Shown piece after piece: positions 40,101 through 46,678 of a DNA stretch of 64,000 nt (position 1 is the first letter of the stretch; each line of letters begins with the position of its first letter). The stretch spans positions 1 through 64,000 of the forward strand of contig NZ_QLJH01000001.1 of NCBI RefSeq assembly GCF_003951315.1. Direction: 5' to 3'. Source of the DNA: Sphingomonas sp. S-NIH.Pt15_0812. Lineage in GTDB: Bacteria > Pseudomonadota > Alphaproteobacteria > Sphingomonadales > Sphingomonadaceae. The notes under the pieces are model-generated. The model made no database searches. It saw only the letters and a list, made by a program, of their open reading frames with translations, and was not told where the DNA came from. The position numbers and the translations under genes were made by a program.

Positions 40101-41890
40101 ACGATCGCGCCGCCATCGCCGATCGTGGCGGTCAGGCCGGCGGGCGGGGTGAGATCGGGCGCGACCACCGGCGCGGCGGCGGAGCTGTTGCCGGCCGCGT
40201 CGCTCTGGACGACGGTCAGCGTCTCGCCCTCCAGGCGCGGGGCCGGCAGGGTGACGGTCCAATTGCCGTCCGCGCCGACCGGGCCGGTGCCGATCACCAT
40301 GCCGGCGGGATCGCGTACCGTGACCGTCGCGCCCGCCTCGCCGGTGCCGGACAGGGTGGCGGCATCCGGGCCGAGCGTTGCGACCGGGGTGGAAGGCGCG
40401 ACCCGATCGGGCGTCGGGGCGTCGGTGGCGGGCGAGACATTGCCCGCGCCGTCGCGCTGCGTCACCGACAGGATCTGACCGTCGGACGTGCCGGCGGGCA
40501 GGGTCGCGCTGTAGCCGCCATCCGCCGCGACGATCGCGGTGGCGAGCGGCTGGCCCGCAGACCCGGCGATGGTCACCGTCGCGCCGGCCTCGGCCGTGCC
40601 GCTGACGGTCGTGCCATCGGCGCTGACGCCGGCGATCGGGGCGGCCGGGGCCGTCGTGTCGGGGGCGATGATCGTGGTGGTGGGCGAGATATTGCCGGCG
40701 GCGTCGCCCTGCGTGATGGTCAGCGTCTGGCCATTGGCCTGGGGCGTGGCGAGCGTCGCCGCGTAATTGCCCTGTGCGTCGACGGTCGCGGTGCCGATCG
40801 GCTGGCCCGCCGCGTCGCGGATCGTGACGGTCGCCCCGATTTCGCCAATGCCGCTGACGGTCGTGCCGCCATTGTCGAGGCTGGCGGTCGGTGCGGCCGG
40901 GGCCGTCGTGTCGGGCGCGATGACCGATGTCGCTGCGGAAACATTGCCGGCGGCGTCGCTCTGGGTGACGGTCAGCGTTTCGCCATTGGCCTGGGGCGTG
41001 GCGAGGGTGGCCGCATAATTGCCTTGCGCATCGACGATCGCGGTGCCGACCGGCTGGCCGGCGGCGTCGCGGATCGTGACGGTCGCGCCGGCCTCGCCCG
41101 TGCCGCTGACGATCGCGCCGCCACCCTGCAGGCCGGCGGTCGGCACGCCGGGCGCGGTGATGTCGGGCGCGGCGACGGTGGTGCTGGCCGAGACATTGCC
41201 GGCCGCGTCGCTCTGCGACACGATGACGGTCTGGCCATTGGCCTGCGGTTGCGTCAACGGCACGGTGAAGCGGCCGTCGCTGCCGACCGTCGCGGTGCCG
41301 ACGACACTGCCGTCGGACCCGCGCACCTGCACGGTCGCCCCGGCCTCGCCCGTTCCCGACAGGCTGGCGCCGTTGGCGGCGAAGATCGCGGTCGGGCGAC
41401 CGGGGGCCTGGGTATCGGCCGAGGGTAGCGGCGCGGAGACATTGCCACCGCCACCGCCACCGCTGCCGGCGGCGGACACCACCGCGCCCGCCGCGCCCGC
41501 GCCGGCCAGGCCCAGCACCGCCGGCAGCACGAAGCCGCCGCCGCCGCCCGCCGCCGCCGCGCCGCCGGCTGCGACCAGGTCGTTCAATTCGCCAAGCAGG
41601 GTGAAGCGGCCGGCCCCGGCCACGTCCGGATGCGCCAGCCACAGGCGCTGCGCGCCGTCGCGCAGTACCAGGTCGCTGCCGACGCCGTTGTTCTGGACGT
41701 AATACTGCTCGACACGGATCGCCTGGCCATCGGTCAGCCGCACCACCAGATCGTCGCCGGCCCGTTCCAGATTGGCGACCTGGCTCTGGTCGACATCGAG
41801 CCGCACGACGCTGGGCGCGTCGAGTTCGATGCTGTTGCTCGCGGCTTCACTTGCCTTGCCGGTGGCTTTGACGATGATCTGGGCTGCCAT
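34199..41890 (-). CDS. Giant BapA/LapF-type Ig-repeat surface adhesin
   Basis: A 2563-residue protein exported by the adjacent type I system and expected at the cell surface in biofilm adhesion. Order: N-terminal BapA prefix-like domain (about 1-108, VRLDVDQSQVANLERAGDDL ... YYVQNNGVGSDLVLRDGAQR); a Gly/Ala-rich hydrophobic stretch (109-150, FVLPAVLGLAGAGAAG); 21 tandem Ig-like repeats of about 84 residues (about 159-1925, with SGTGEAGATVTVRD and QADAAGNVS as the core); then a non-repeat C-terminal region (about 1926-2563) with cadherin-like GSYIYTPNASAGAIG and GHYSYQLSATLG segments ending DDPLAYLAVSMTHEDERLTM. No RTX nonapeptides and no Sec signal peptide. GGGAGGAC precedes the ATG; 30 further upstream codons are not needed. 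GC-rich like its neighbours. Confidence 0.92.
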   Translation of the reverse strand: MAAQIIVKATGKASEAASNSIELDAPSVVRLDVDQSQVANLERAGDDLVVRLTDGQAIRVEQYYVQNNGVGSDLVLRDGAQRLWLAHPDVAGAGRFTLLGELNDLVAAGGAAAAGGGGGFVLPAVLGLAGAGAAGAVVSAAGSGGGGGGNVSAPLPSADTQAPGRPTAIFAANGASLSGTGEAGATVQVRGSDGSVVGTATVGSDGRFTVPLTQPQANGQTVIVSQSDAAGNVSASTTVAAPDITAPGVPTAGLQGGGAIVSGTGEAGATVTIRDAAGQPVGTAIVDAQGNYAATLATPQANGETLTVTQSDAAGNVSAATSVIAPDTTAPAAPTASLDNGGTTVSGIGEIGATVTIRDAAGQPIGTATVDAQGNYAATLATPQANGQTLTITQGDAAGNISPTTTIIAPDTTAPAAPIAGVSADGTTVSGTAEAGATVTIAGSAGQPLATAIVAADGGYSATLPAGTSDGQILSVTQRDGAGNVSPATDAPTPDRVAPSTPVATLGPDAATLSGTGEAGATVTVRDPAGMVIGTGPVGADGNWTVTLPAPRLEGETLTVVQSDAAGNSSAAAPVVAPDLTPPAGLTATIGDGGAIVSGAGEAGASISVRDPAGTLIGTAIVGADGRYVAPLSPAQTNGETVQVTQADAAGNVAAPVAVTAPDTTPPAAPTGTLSADGAILTGIGEPDATVTVRAADGTVLGSAPVAADGGFVVSLASAQTNGQTIRFDQADAAGNVSPTVQAVATDISAPLGLVATVSADGALVTGRGEAGATVTVRAPDGTPIGTALVGADGLYVAPLNPAQVDGQVLQVTQADAAGNISRPAAPIAPDLTAPAAPDAALAADGASVSGTGEVGALVVVRASDGSPLGSAVVGADGRYVAPLVPPQTNGETLGVTQADAAGNLSPATPLLAADTSAPTGLTAAVNVNGTIVGGVAEAGATVTVRDSLGAPIGTAVAAANGAYAVVLTVPQTNGETVQVTQADAAGNASGPTPALAPDLTAPAAPGLGLNAIGTEASGTGEIGATVILRDATGTEIGRAVVDANGAYTATLTPPQANGGLVSATQADAAGNISLPATQAAPDITAPAAPAATLDATGAVVTGTGEPGATVTVRDALGNPLGSGLVDANGGYAIALATPQIDRQSLSVIQADPTGNASTPTPLIAPDLTPPPAPVGTVALTGGSVAGTGEVGATVTVTDPVGRVLGSDVVAADGRFLVTLVTLQTNGQVLTLTQADAAGNISPASLAVAPDPVPNDSPPAPTAAVTVDGLVVFGTGQAGATVTVYGPGGAAIGTATVDPFGNYAAVLGSPQVNGETLRVVQADSDGDVSPPAAATAPDLTGPLAPTATIDAAGLVVTGTGEAGATVTVRDAAGNLLGTATVQAGGGYSVVLTTPQRDGESLSVVQVDGANNPSLPATVTAPDITAPPAPLGIVATDGLSVTGTGEAGATVTVRDASGATLGTALVAADGGFTAELDTAQRNGQPLVLSQSDAAGNASPTTGIVAPDSTPPAAPLATVDASGTLVAGTGEAGATVTVRDPVGALLGTATVGSDGRFVVTLATPQGNGERLQVGQADSAGNASPVVTTAAPDFTAPTAPLGQVSGDGTQLIGTGEPGAIVTIAGAGGLTLGTATVGGDGRFVATLGIPQANGQLLTLTQADAAGNISPATQAVAPDITAPIGLNAVVNGSGTLVSGTGEAGASVTVRDPGGAVIGTATVASNGSYTALLTTAQANGQLLQVTQGDAAGNVSLPVPVRAPDLIAPIAPTATVDGTGTSVTGSGEAGATVRITDPAGAVIGIATVGGDGLYTATLTTPQANGQSLGVVQSDAAGNASPGIRVTAPDITPPAAPDATINPAGTVVAGSGEPGATVEVRNTGGTVIGSGLVGAGGGYSIALSSAQVSGEALSVSQHDAAGNGSPAVAITAPFDISAFDNSATAAIDLRPVETQRALGSASYTALVSLGLVNVNAQVLAIPNVQFTVQAGHRLDASFTYDATLNLGVASGYSVVVQRFDGTNWVALPGGSGNNSLLELGLLNGNLVGGVNDLGPGTYRAFVTFDNTLGVGLLGGLSITGADRDFTDVAAAVPAPTSGNVIADASPDGALDRVSSQTAVRSVTVGGTTTLVSGDDTVVVGQWGRLVIDPDGSYIYTPNASAGAIGQTDRFTYTLLDASDGETESATLSVRIGSPDVFGAPLAINDSAVATASFTNLVTTIPAAIDSSFATPGAVLGTQTGRVVDSFTVEPNATATVTLSAVVAPGLSLLPSYTISVTNAAGVEVGRAQGVALTGLLGSGVTLTMNGLASGTYTYTVTSPNSLGVGYGTSVYVAETVTHLDRYVLTGATTVQGELLGNDVPGSSFPGVKILSGGTYVEVGETPLTIAGAHGTLTIDETGHYSYQLSATLGYAAVDPVDSFSYQLVQPDGQVSTARLDVAVDINNGAAPVLPAAATAFMVLAPEQDVVSLSLTATHGTDAPATTDAATTDHHLAQATLAFDTMADQGSVEEVLGHYLDAHGSIDTTGHDASGATVAAVVTSDPAATTPVDDPLAYLAVSMTHEDERLTMLHSV
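36118..41416 (-). repeat. 21 tandem 252-bp repeats encoding Ig-like modules
   Basis: Counting the boundary motif (D-x-T-x-P-x-x-P, following each AAGN-x-S end) gives 21 units. Each is about 84 codons: a variable first third, then GTGEAGATVTVRD, G-x-A-x-V-G-A-D-G, P-Q-x-N-G, and QADAAGN. One unit (the fourteenth, starting DPVPNDSPPAP) has a three-residue insertion. The unit length is almost constant while sequence has diverged, which argues for old duplications rather than fresh slippage. Confidence 0.85.
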
Positions 41891-41894
41891 GACT

Positions 41895-41999
41895 GTCCTC
41901 CCGTCGCGAACTGCCGTATCGCGATAATGAATATAAAGCGAATAGGTGCTGTGATCGGGGCGATCTACTAGCGAACTCACGCTTTGATTACGGGAGGAC
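41895..41999 (-). promoter_or_regulatory. Possible Shine-Dalgarno-sequestering pairing in the adhesin leader
   Basis: In the transcript sense, GTCCTCCCGT (41999-41990) is perfectly complementary over 10 bases to ACGGGAGGAC (41904-41895), which holds the ribosome-binding site just before the adhesin ATG. The two are 85 bases apart. If transcription starts upstream of about 42000, the leader could fold so as to hide the ribosome site. This is seen in sequence; the regulatory role is inferred. Confidence 0.4.
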
Positions 42000-42106
42000 T
42001 CAACCCTACTTAAGTTTACGAGATGCTACACTTCCGTTTTCGGAGCCGATCGGATTAGTTGGGAATGTGCGGTCCGCCTAATCCTGGCGACGGACAGGAG
42101 ACGGGC

Positions 42107-42283
42107 ATGGAAAGGATCTATCTGGAGCGTCGCATCCGACAGGAGCGACGACTGGCGCGGCGTGCGGCGACGGCGGTCGCACAGGCGGCGCACGAGCGAC
42201 TTGCCGCCAGCTATGCCGAACGCCGCGCCGCCCTGGAACCAGAGCCGGCGCAAGGCTGGCTGCGCCGGCTCTGGTTCCGATAG
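42107..42283 (+). CDS. Small Arg/Ala-rich hypothetical protein
   Basis: A 58-residue basic helical protein, MERIYLERRIRQERRLARRA then ATAVAQAAHERLAASYAERR, ending GWLRRLWFR. ACAGGAGACGGGC places AGGAG 6-7 bases before the ATG. The family is unrecognised. The last 16 codons are formed by a perfect 18-base inverted repeat, which is unusual. Divergent from the adhesin gene and convergent with the hemerythrin gene (3 bp gap). Confidence 0.6.
   Translation: MERIYLERRIRQERRLARRAATAVAQAAHERLAASYAERRAALEPEPAQGWLRRLWFR
42235..42278. terminator. Perfect 18-bp inverted repeat at a convergent gene junction
   Basis: Arms 42235-42252 and 42261-42278 (GGAACCAGAGCCGGCGCA and its exact complement) with an 8-base loop (AGGCTGGC). 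It overlaps the end of the small plus-strand gene and lies just beyond the hemerythrin stop, so it could end transcripts from both directions. No T-run on either strand. Confidence 0.5.
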
Positions 42284-42286
42284 GCG

Positions 42287-43102
42287 TCAGGCGAGTTTCA
42301 GCCCCTCACGGTGCATCAGCCGGGTGAGGTGGCGGTTCTGGTCGCCGGTCAGCCGCTCGCGCATCCGGGGGAACAGGTCGTCTTCCTCCTCGCGCATATG
42401 CGTCTCGATCATCGACCGGAATGCGCGCAGCTTGGGCAGCCAGGCGGGATCGTCGCGCGGCATCTCGCCCAGGTCGAAGAAATATTGCTTCACATAGCCA
42501 TGTTCGTGATTCAGATGATCGGCCGCTTCGGTCATCTCCAGGTCCCGCATCATCGCATAGATGCTGTTCTCCTCCTGGAAGGCGTGCTTGCCGATCGCAT
42601 GTTTCAACTGGGTCAGCAGCACGGTGCGCCGCGCCGCGTCCTTTTCGTCGGTCTGTTCGATCAGGTCGAAGATCGCCAGCGCGGCGCGATGCTCGGCGGC
42701 GAGCGCCTTGTCCCACCGGCCGGCCAGCATGGTCGGCGCCTGCACCGCCGCCTTGCGCACCAGATTGGCGAGCAGGCCGACCCCGACGCCCAGCGCCGCG
42801 CCCAGGACCACCTGCCGCGTGGTCGGGGGCGGGGTGCCGGTGGCCGGGGCCGTCCCATCCGCCGGTCGGTCGTCCGCTGGCGGTGCGGCACTCCCGACCT
42901 GTCGGTCGCTCTCGGCAAAGGCGATGCCGGAGGTTTCCTCCACCGTCACCATGGTCCCATCCGTCAGCGCGATTTGATGGGCATAGCTTTGTTCGGTCGG
43001 CGCCTGCTGGTCGGGGGCGAGGGTGTGGCCTGCCTTGCCCTGCTTGCTCTCCGATCCGGGAGCGGTGCCGTAGAGGTGCGGGGTGTCCGATCGGTCGCTC
43101 AT
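42287..43102 (-). CDS. Hemerythrin HHE domain protein with one membrane helix
   Basis: A 271-residue protein. An N-terminal disordered region (about 1-95) is followed by a hydrophobic helix (about 98-118, VVLGAALGVGVGLLANLVRK) and a hemerythrin-like four-helix domain (about 125-265). Candidate di-iron ligands lie in LAAEHRAAL, HAIGKHAFQEEN, HLNHEHGYV and MIETHMREEEDDLFPRM. HHE proteins bind O2, NO or sense redox state. The ATG chosen follows GGGAGAC; 14 upstream codons are less likely. A proline-rich segment ahead of the helix suggests membrane tethering; the side of the membrane is not clear. Confidence 0.82.
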   Translation of the reverse strand: MSDRSDTPHLYGTAPGSESKQGKAGHTLAPDQQAPTEQSYAHQIALTDGTMVTVEETSGIAFAESDRQVGSAAPPADDRPADGTAPATGTPPPTTRQVVLGAALGVGVGLLANLVRKAAVQAPTMLAGRWDKALAAEHRAALAIFDLIEQTDEKDAARRTVLLTQLKHAIGKHAFQEENSIYAMMRDLEMTEAADHLNHEHGYVKQYFFDLGEMPRDDPAWLPKLRAFRSMIETHMREEEDDLFPRMRERLTGDQNRHLTRLMHREGLKLA

Positions 43103-43211
43103 TGCGCGTCTCCCATGCGGGATCACCCCGCCATGCTGGGGCAACCGGTGCGGACGGATTGCGGTTCCTGTCGGTTTATCTAATTGAATCAGATGGATGG
43201 ATCGGCATCCC

Positions 43212-43245
43212 GCGCACGCCTCCCCGGCAGGGGGGAGGCGTGCGC
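43212..43245. terminator. Terminator-like hairpin between aldehyde dehydrogenase and hemerythrin gene
   Basis: Perfect 14 bp arms GCGCACGCCTCCCC and GGGGAGGCGTGCGC with a six-base loop (GGCAGG), 19 bases beyond the aldehyde dehydrogenase stop. No poly-T tract follows. Likely ends the aldehyde dehydrogenase transcript. Confidence 0.5.
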
Positions 43246-43264
43246 CACCGCAGGTCGCGTTCGA

Positions 43265-44701
43265 TCAGCTCATATGCACGGTCTTGGTGACCAGATGCGC
43301 CATGATGCCCTCCGGCCCGTCCTCGCTGCCATGGCCGCTATCCTTGATCCCGCCGAACGGGCTGTCGGGATAGCTGAGCCGGACATTGTTGATCGCGATC
43401 ATCCCCGCCTCGATCGCATCGCCCAGCCGGTTCTGGCGACGGCCATTCTCGGTGAAGCAATAGGCCGCCAGGCCGAAGGGCAGGCGATTGGCCTCGGCGA
43501 TCGCATCCTCCTCGCTGCCGAAGCGGCTGAGCAGCGCGATCGGGCCGAAGGGTTCCTCGTTCATCGCGCGTGCGGCGGTCGGCACATCGGCCAGCACGGT
43601 CGGCTGGAAGAAGAAGCCGCCATCGCCGCCACGCTCGCCACCCGCGAGCAGGCGCGCGCCATGGCTGGTCGCGTCGCCGACCAGCTCGGCGATCGCGTCG
43701 GGCCGGCGGGCATTGGCCATCGGGCCCATCTGGCTGGCCGCGTCCAGACCGTCGCCGATCTTCAGCGCCCGCGTCCGCTCGGCAAAGGCGGCGGCGAAGC
43801 GGTCGTAGATGCCGTCCTGCACATGGAAGCGGGTCGGCGCGACGCAGACCTGGCCCGCATTGCGGAACTTGTGCGCGACCAGCGTCTCGACCGTCTTGTC
43901 CAGGTCGCAATCGTCGAATACCAGCACCGGGCCATGGCCGCCCAGCTCCATGGTGGTGCGCATCATCGTGTCCGCCGCCAGCTTCATCAGCTGCTTGCCG
44001 ACCGGCACCGAGCCGGTGAAGCTCAGCTTGCGCGTGATCGGCGAGGCGAGCAGCTGGCGCGACACCATGTCGGGCATGCCGAACACGCATTGCGCGACAT
44101 CGCCGGGCAGGCCGGCATCCTGGAAGCAGCGCATCACCTCGACCGCGCTGCCCGCCGTCTCCTCCGACGGCTTGATGATGATCGAACAACCCGCCGCCAG
44201 CGCCGGCGCGATCTTGCGCACCACGTTCATGATCGGGAAGTTCCACGCGCAAAAGGCCGCGACCGGGCCGACCGGCTGGTGCAGCACCAGGCTGCGGCTG
44301 CCCGACGGGCGCGGCAGGACGCGGCCATAGACGCGCTGCCCCTCGGCGGCATGGAAGTCGAGCAAGGCGGCGGCGAAGGCGAGCTCGCCCTTGGCCTCGG
44401 CCTGGATCTTGCCCTGTTCCAGCGTGGCGATGCGCGCGATCTGGTCGCCGCGCTCGCGCAGCAATTGCGCGGTGCGGGTCAGGATCGCGGCGCGCTTCTC
44501 CGGCGGGGTGGCGCGCCACGCCAGGAAGCCGCGCTGGCTCGCCTCCAGCGCGCGGTCGAGATCGGCGGCGGTGGCGAGCGGCAGTTCGGCCTGGCCCTGG
44601 CCGGTGGCGGGGTTGAGCACGTCGCGCGTCTCGCGCCCCTCGGTCCCCAGCCATTCGCCGGCGATATAGAGGCCCAGGCGTGCGTCATAGGATGCGGTCA
44701 T
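43265..44701 (-). CDS. NAD(P)-dependent aldehyde dehydrogenase, succinate-semialdehyde type
   Basis: A 478-residue ALDH. The cofactor-binding CAWNFPIMNVVRKIAPALAAG and IIKPSEETAGSA segments, general-base Glu in TMELGGHGP (about 250), catalytic Cys in NAGQVCVAPTRF (about 285) and the C-terminal EEPFGPIALL, PFGGIKDSGHGSEDG are intact. The VGPVAAFCAWNFP and SEDGPEGI details resemble the GabD/succinate-semialdehyde branch; the true substrate is not certain. It follows the radical SAM gene by 51 bp. Confidence 0.9.
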   Translation of the reverse strand: MTASYDARLGLYIAGEWLGTEGRETRDVLNPATGQGQAELPLATAADLDRALEASQRGFLAWRATPPEKRAAILTRTAQLLRERGDQIARIATLEQGKIQAEAKGELAFAAALLDFHAAEGQRVYGRVLPRPSGSRSLVLHQPVGPVAAFCAWNFPIMNVVRKIAPALAAGCSIIIKPSEETAGSAVEVMRCFQDAGLPGDVAQCVFGMPDMVSRQLLASPITRKLSFTGSVPVGKQLMKLAADTMMRTTMELGGHGPVLVFDDCDLDKTVETLVAHKFRNAGQVCVAPTRFHVQDGIYDRFAAAFAERTRALKIGDGLDAASQMGPMANARRPDAIAELVGDATSHGARLLAGGERGGDGGFFFQPTVLADVPTAARAMNEEPFGPIALLSRFGSEEDAIAEANRLPFGLAAYCFTENGRRQNRLGDAIEAGMIAINNVRLSYPDSPFGGIKDSGHGSEDGPEGIMAHLVTKTVHMS

Positions 44702-44752
44702 CGCAATCGTCTCCTTTGAAACTTTGCCCCCCGTCTAGCCGAGCCGGGGCGG

Positions 44753-45841
44753 TCAGGTCCAATAGAGCAGTCGCGCCATCGGCAGCACCCGGCCCAGTCG
44801 CGCCTCGAAGAAGCCGCGCAGCGACCGCATCGTGGCGGTATCGTACACCTGCTTCTCGGTGCCGAACTTGGTGCGCTTGGTGGTCCGGTTGGCGGGCGTC
44901 ATGTCGAGCGCGGAGCCGGGATACCAGCTGTCCAGCACCGCCTTCGACCCCGTGGTGAAGCGATGGGTGATGCACTCGATCGTCAGGTCCAGCGCAGGGA
45001 TGTCGGCCAATTGCGCCGCCGCCTGGTCGATCAGCTCGCCATAGGCCTGTTCCCAGCCGGGCGCGGCGATGATCGGCGCGATGGTCAGCCCGACCGGATA
45101 GCCGGCCAGCGCCATTTGCCGCAGCGCGACCAGCCGGGCGGCGACGGGCGCGGTGCCGCCCTCGAACCGGGCGAAGGCGCGCGGGTTGATCGAGGCGCGC
45201 ATCCGCGTGCGCCCTTGATGGTCGAGATCGGTGAGCGCCGAGACATCGGCGAACTTGCTGGTGAAGCGAAGCTGCACCGAGGCCTCCCACCGCCCGAACC
45301 AGGCGATCGCGGCCGACAGCGAACCGGTCAGCGCCTCCAGCGCCAGCGGGTCGGTGTAGCAGGACGCCTCGAACGTCGTGCCCTCGGCCGCGCGGTCGCG
45401 GTTGCGGCTGGTGATCTGTCCCTGGCCCAGATAGGCGGGCAGCCCGTCCAGGATCTCGTCGAGATTGGCATAGACCCGCGTGATCGGCGGGCCCTTGAGC
45501 GATCCGGCGAGATAGCAATAGCTGCAATGCGCCGGGCACCCCTCCGCCAGGTCGACGCGCCAATCGGCGCTGGGGGCGATGGGTTGCAGGCGACGCTTGG
45601 ACGGCGGGGCCACGACCAGCGCCAGCGTCGCCTTGGCCTCGGCATAGGCGCGGCGGGGATCCTCGGGCAGGTCGAGCGCGATCCGGTCGGCGGGAAGCTC
45701 GACGATCGCGACGCCCAGCGCGGCGGCACGGTCCATGACATGGCGGCCATGATCGAAGCCGCGTGCGCTGCGCGTGACCAGCAGCCGGCGCGGCAGCCAT
45801 GGGCGAAGGGCTTTGGCTTCAAGGGTTTGGGCAGATTCCAC
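44753..45841 (-). CDS. Spore photoproduct lyase-like radical SAM protein
   Basis: A 362-residue protein with the radical SAM cluster CPAHCSYCY (Cys about 101, 105, 108) in the context DLAEGCPAHCSYCYLAG, as in the SplB family. Further SplB-like segments: YTDPLALEALTGSL, RFTSKFADVSALTDLDHQGR, MRASINPRAFARFEGGTAP, and a C-terminal KFGTEKQVYD. SplB proper reverses spore photoproduct in DNA; non-spore-forming bacteria carry homologues of unknown target, and a DNA-repair role here is an inference. The GTG start is the only one available at the right length. 51 bp downstream of the SUMT gene, so it may be read from the nitrate operon. Confidence 0.8.
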   Translation of the reverse strand: MESAQTLEAKALRPWLPRRLLVTRSARGFDHGRHVMDRAAALGVAIVELPADRIALDLPEDPRRAYAEAKATLALVVAPPSKRRLQPIAPSADWRVDLAEGCPAHCSYCYLAGSLKGPPITRVYANLDEILDGLPAYLGQGQITSRNRDRAAEGTTFEASCYTDPLALEALTGSLSAAIAWFGRWEASVQLRFTSKFADVSALTDLDHQGRTRMRASINPRAFARFEGGTAPVAARLVALRQMALAGYPVGLTIAPIIAAPGWEQAYGELIDQAAAQLADIPALDLTIECITHRFTTGSKAVLDSWYPGSALDMTPANRTTKRTKFGTEKQVYDTATMRSLRGFFEARLGRVLPMARLLYWT

Positions 45842-45892
45842 CCCTGCCGAACGAGCGGAGGGGGGCTGGGTTCATCGCCGCGCGTACCGTCG

Positions 45893-46678
45893 TCACAGGA
45901 CCAGCGGCTGGAGCGCGGCGATCCGGTCCCCGGTCCGGGGCGCGGCCACGCCCATCGCCTGGCCGATCAGCAGCAAGGCGGGATCGCCGTCGCTGATCGC
46001 CTCGACCAGGAAGGCGAGCGCGTCGAGCCGGCCGCGGATCAGCCGCTCGCCCGGCAGCGAGACGTTGACCGCGACCATCACCGGCGTGTCGGGCGCCAGG
46101 CCCGCCTTCATCAGTTCGCCCGCGACCTCGCCGGCGGCGGCGCGACCCATATAGACCGCCAGCGTCGAATCGGAGGCGGCGAGCGCCGGCCAGTCGAGGT
46201 CGAGCGGCTCGCCGGCGCGGGCGTGCGCCGTTACCAAAGTCAGCCGCCGCGCCAGGCCACGCAGCGTCAGCGAGGCGAGGCCGGAGGCGGCGGCCGCGCT
46301 GGCGGCGGTGATGCCGGGGCAGATGCGGACGGCGATGCCGGCCGCGCGACAGGCATCGATCTCCTCGGTCGAGCGACCGAAGATCGACGGGTCGCCGCCC
46401 TTCAGCCGCACCACCCGCCGGCCGGACAGGGCGGCGGCGACGATCAGCGCGTCGATCGTGCCCTGGTCCTTGGAATGGCGGCCCGATCGCTTGCCGACGC
46501 CGACCCGCTCGGTGCCGGGCGGGATCAGGTCGAGCACGGCCGGGCCGACCAGCGCATCGAAGAAGACGATGTCGGCGGTCGCGATCAGCCGCTCGGCCTT
46601 GCGCGTGAGCAGTTCGGGATCGCCGGGGCCGGCCCCGACCAGCCAGACCGAACCGGCGGGGAAATCGTCAGGCTGCAT
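45893..46678 (-). CDS. cobA: Uroporphyrinogen-III C-methyltransferase (sirohaem branch)
   Basis: A 261-residue SUMT, the SAM-dependent enzyme that makes precorrin-2, the route to the sirohaem needed by NirB. Motifs: VWLVGAGPGDPELLTRKAER, the GTERVGVGKRSGRHS loop, VVRLKGGDPSIFGRSTEEI, and PGITAASAAAASGLASLTLR. There is no CysG dehydrogenase/ferrochelatase domain, so sirohaem completion needs a separate enzyme. The ATG overlaps the nasA stop by 11 bp. Last clear gene of the nitrate assimilation operon. Confidence 0.93.
   Translation of the reverse strand: MQPDDFPAGSVWLVGAGPGDPELLTRKAERLIATADIVFFDALVGPAVLDLIPPGTERVGVGKRSGRHSKDQGTIDALIVAAALSGRRVVRLKGGDPSIFGRSTEEIDACRAAGIAVRICPGITAASAAAASGLASLTLRGLARRLTLVTAHARAGEPLDLDWPALAASDSTLAVYMGRAAAGEVAGELMKAGLAPDTPVMVAVNVSLPGERLIRGRLDALAFLVEAISDGDPALLLIGQAMGVAAPRTGDRIAALQPLVL

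Noticed and set aside
36118..41416. 252-base periodicity resembling a satellite or CRISPR-like array
   Set aside because: The repeats are coding, in frame, of protein-module length and diverged; there are no short identical repeats with unique spacers.
34169..41428. Open frame of about 2400 codons on the plus strand opposite the adhesin
   Set aside because: It is the antisense shadow of the repeat array; its composition (His/Arg/Gly repeats) mirrors the adhesin codons and it has no domain, signal or ribosome site.
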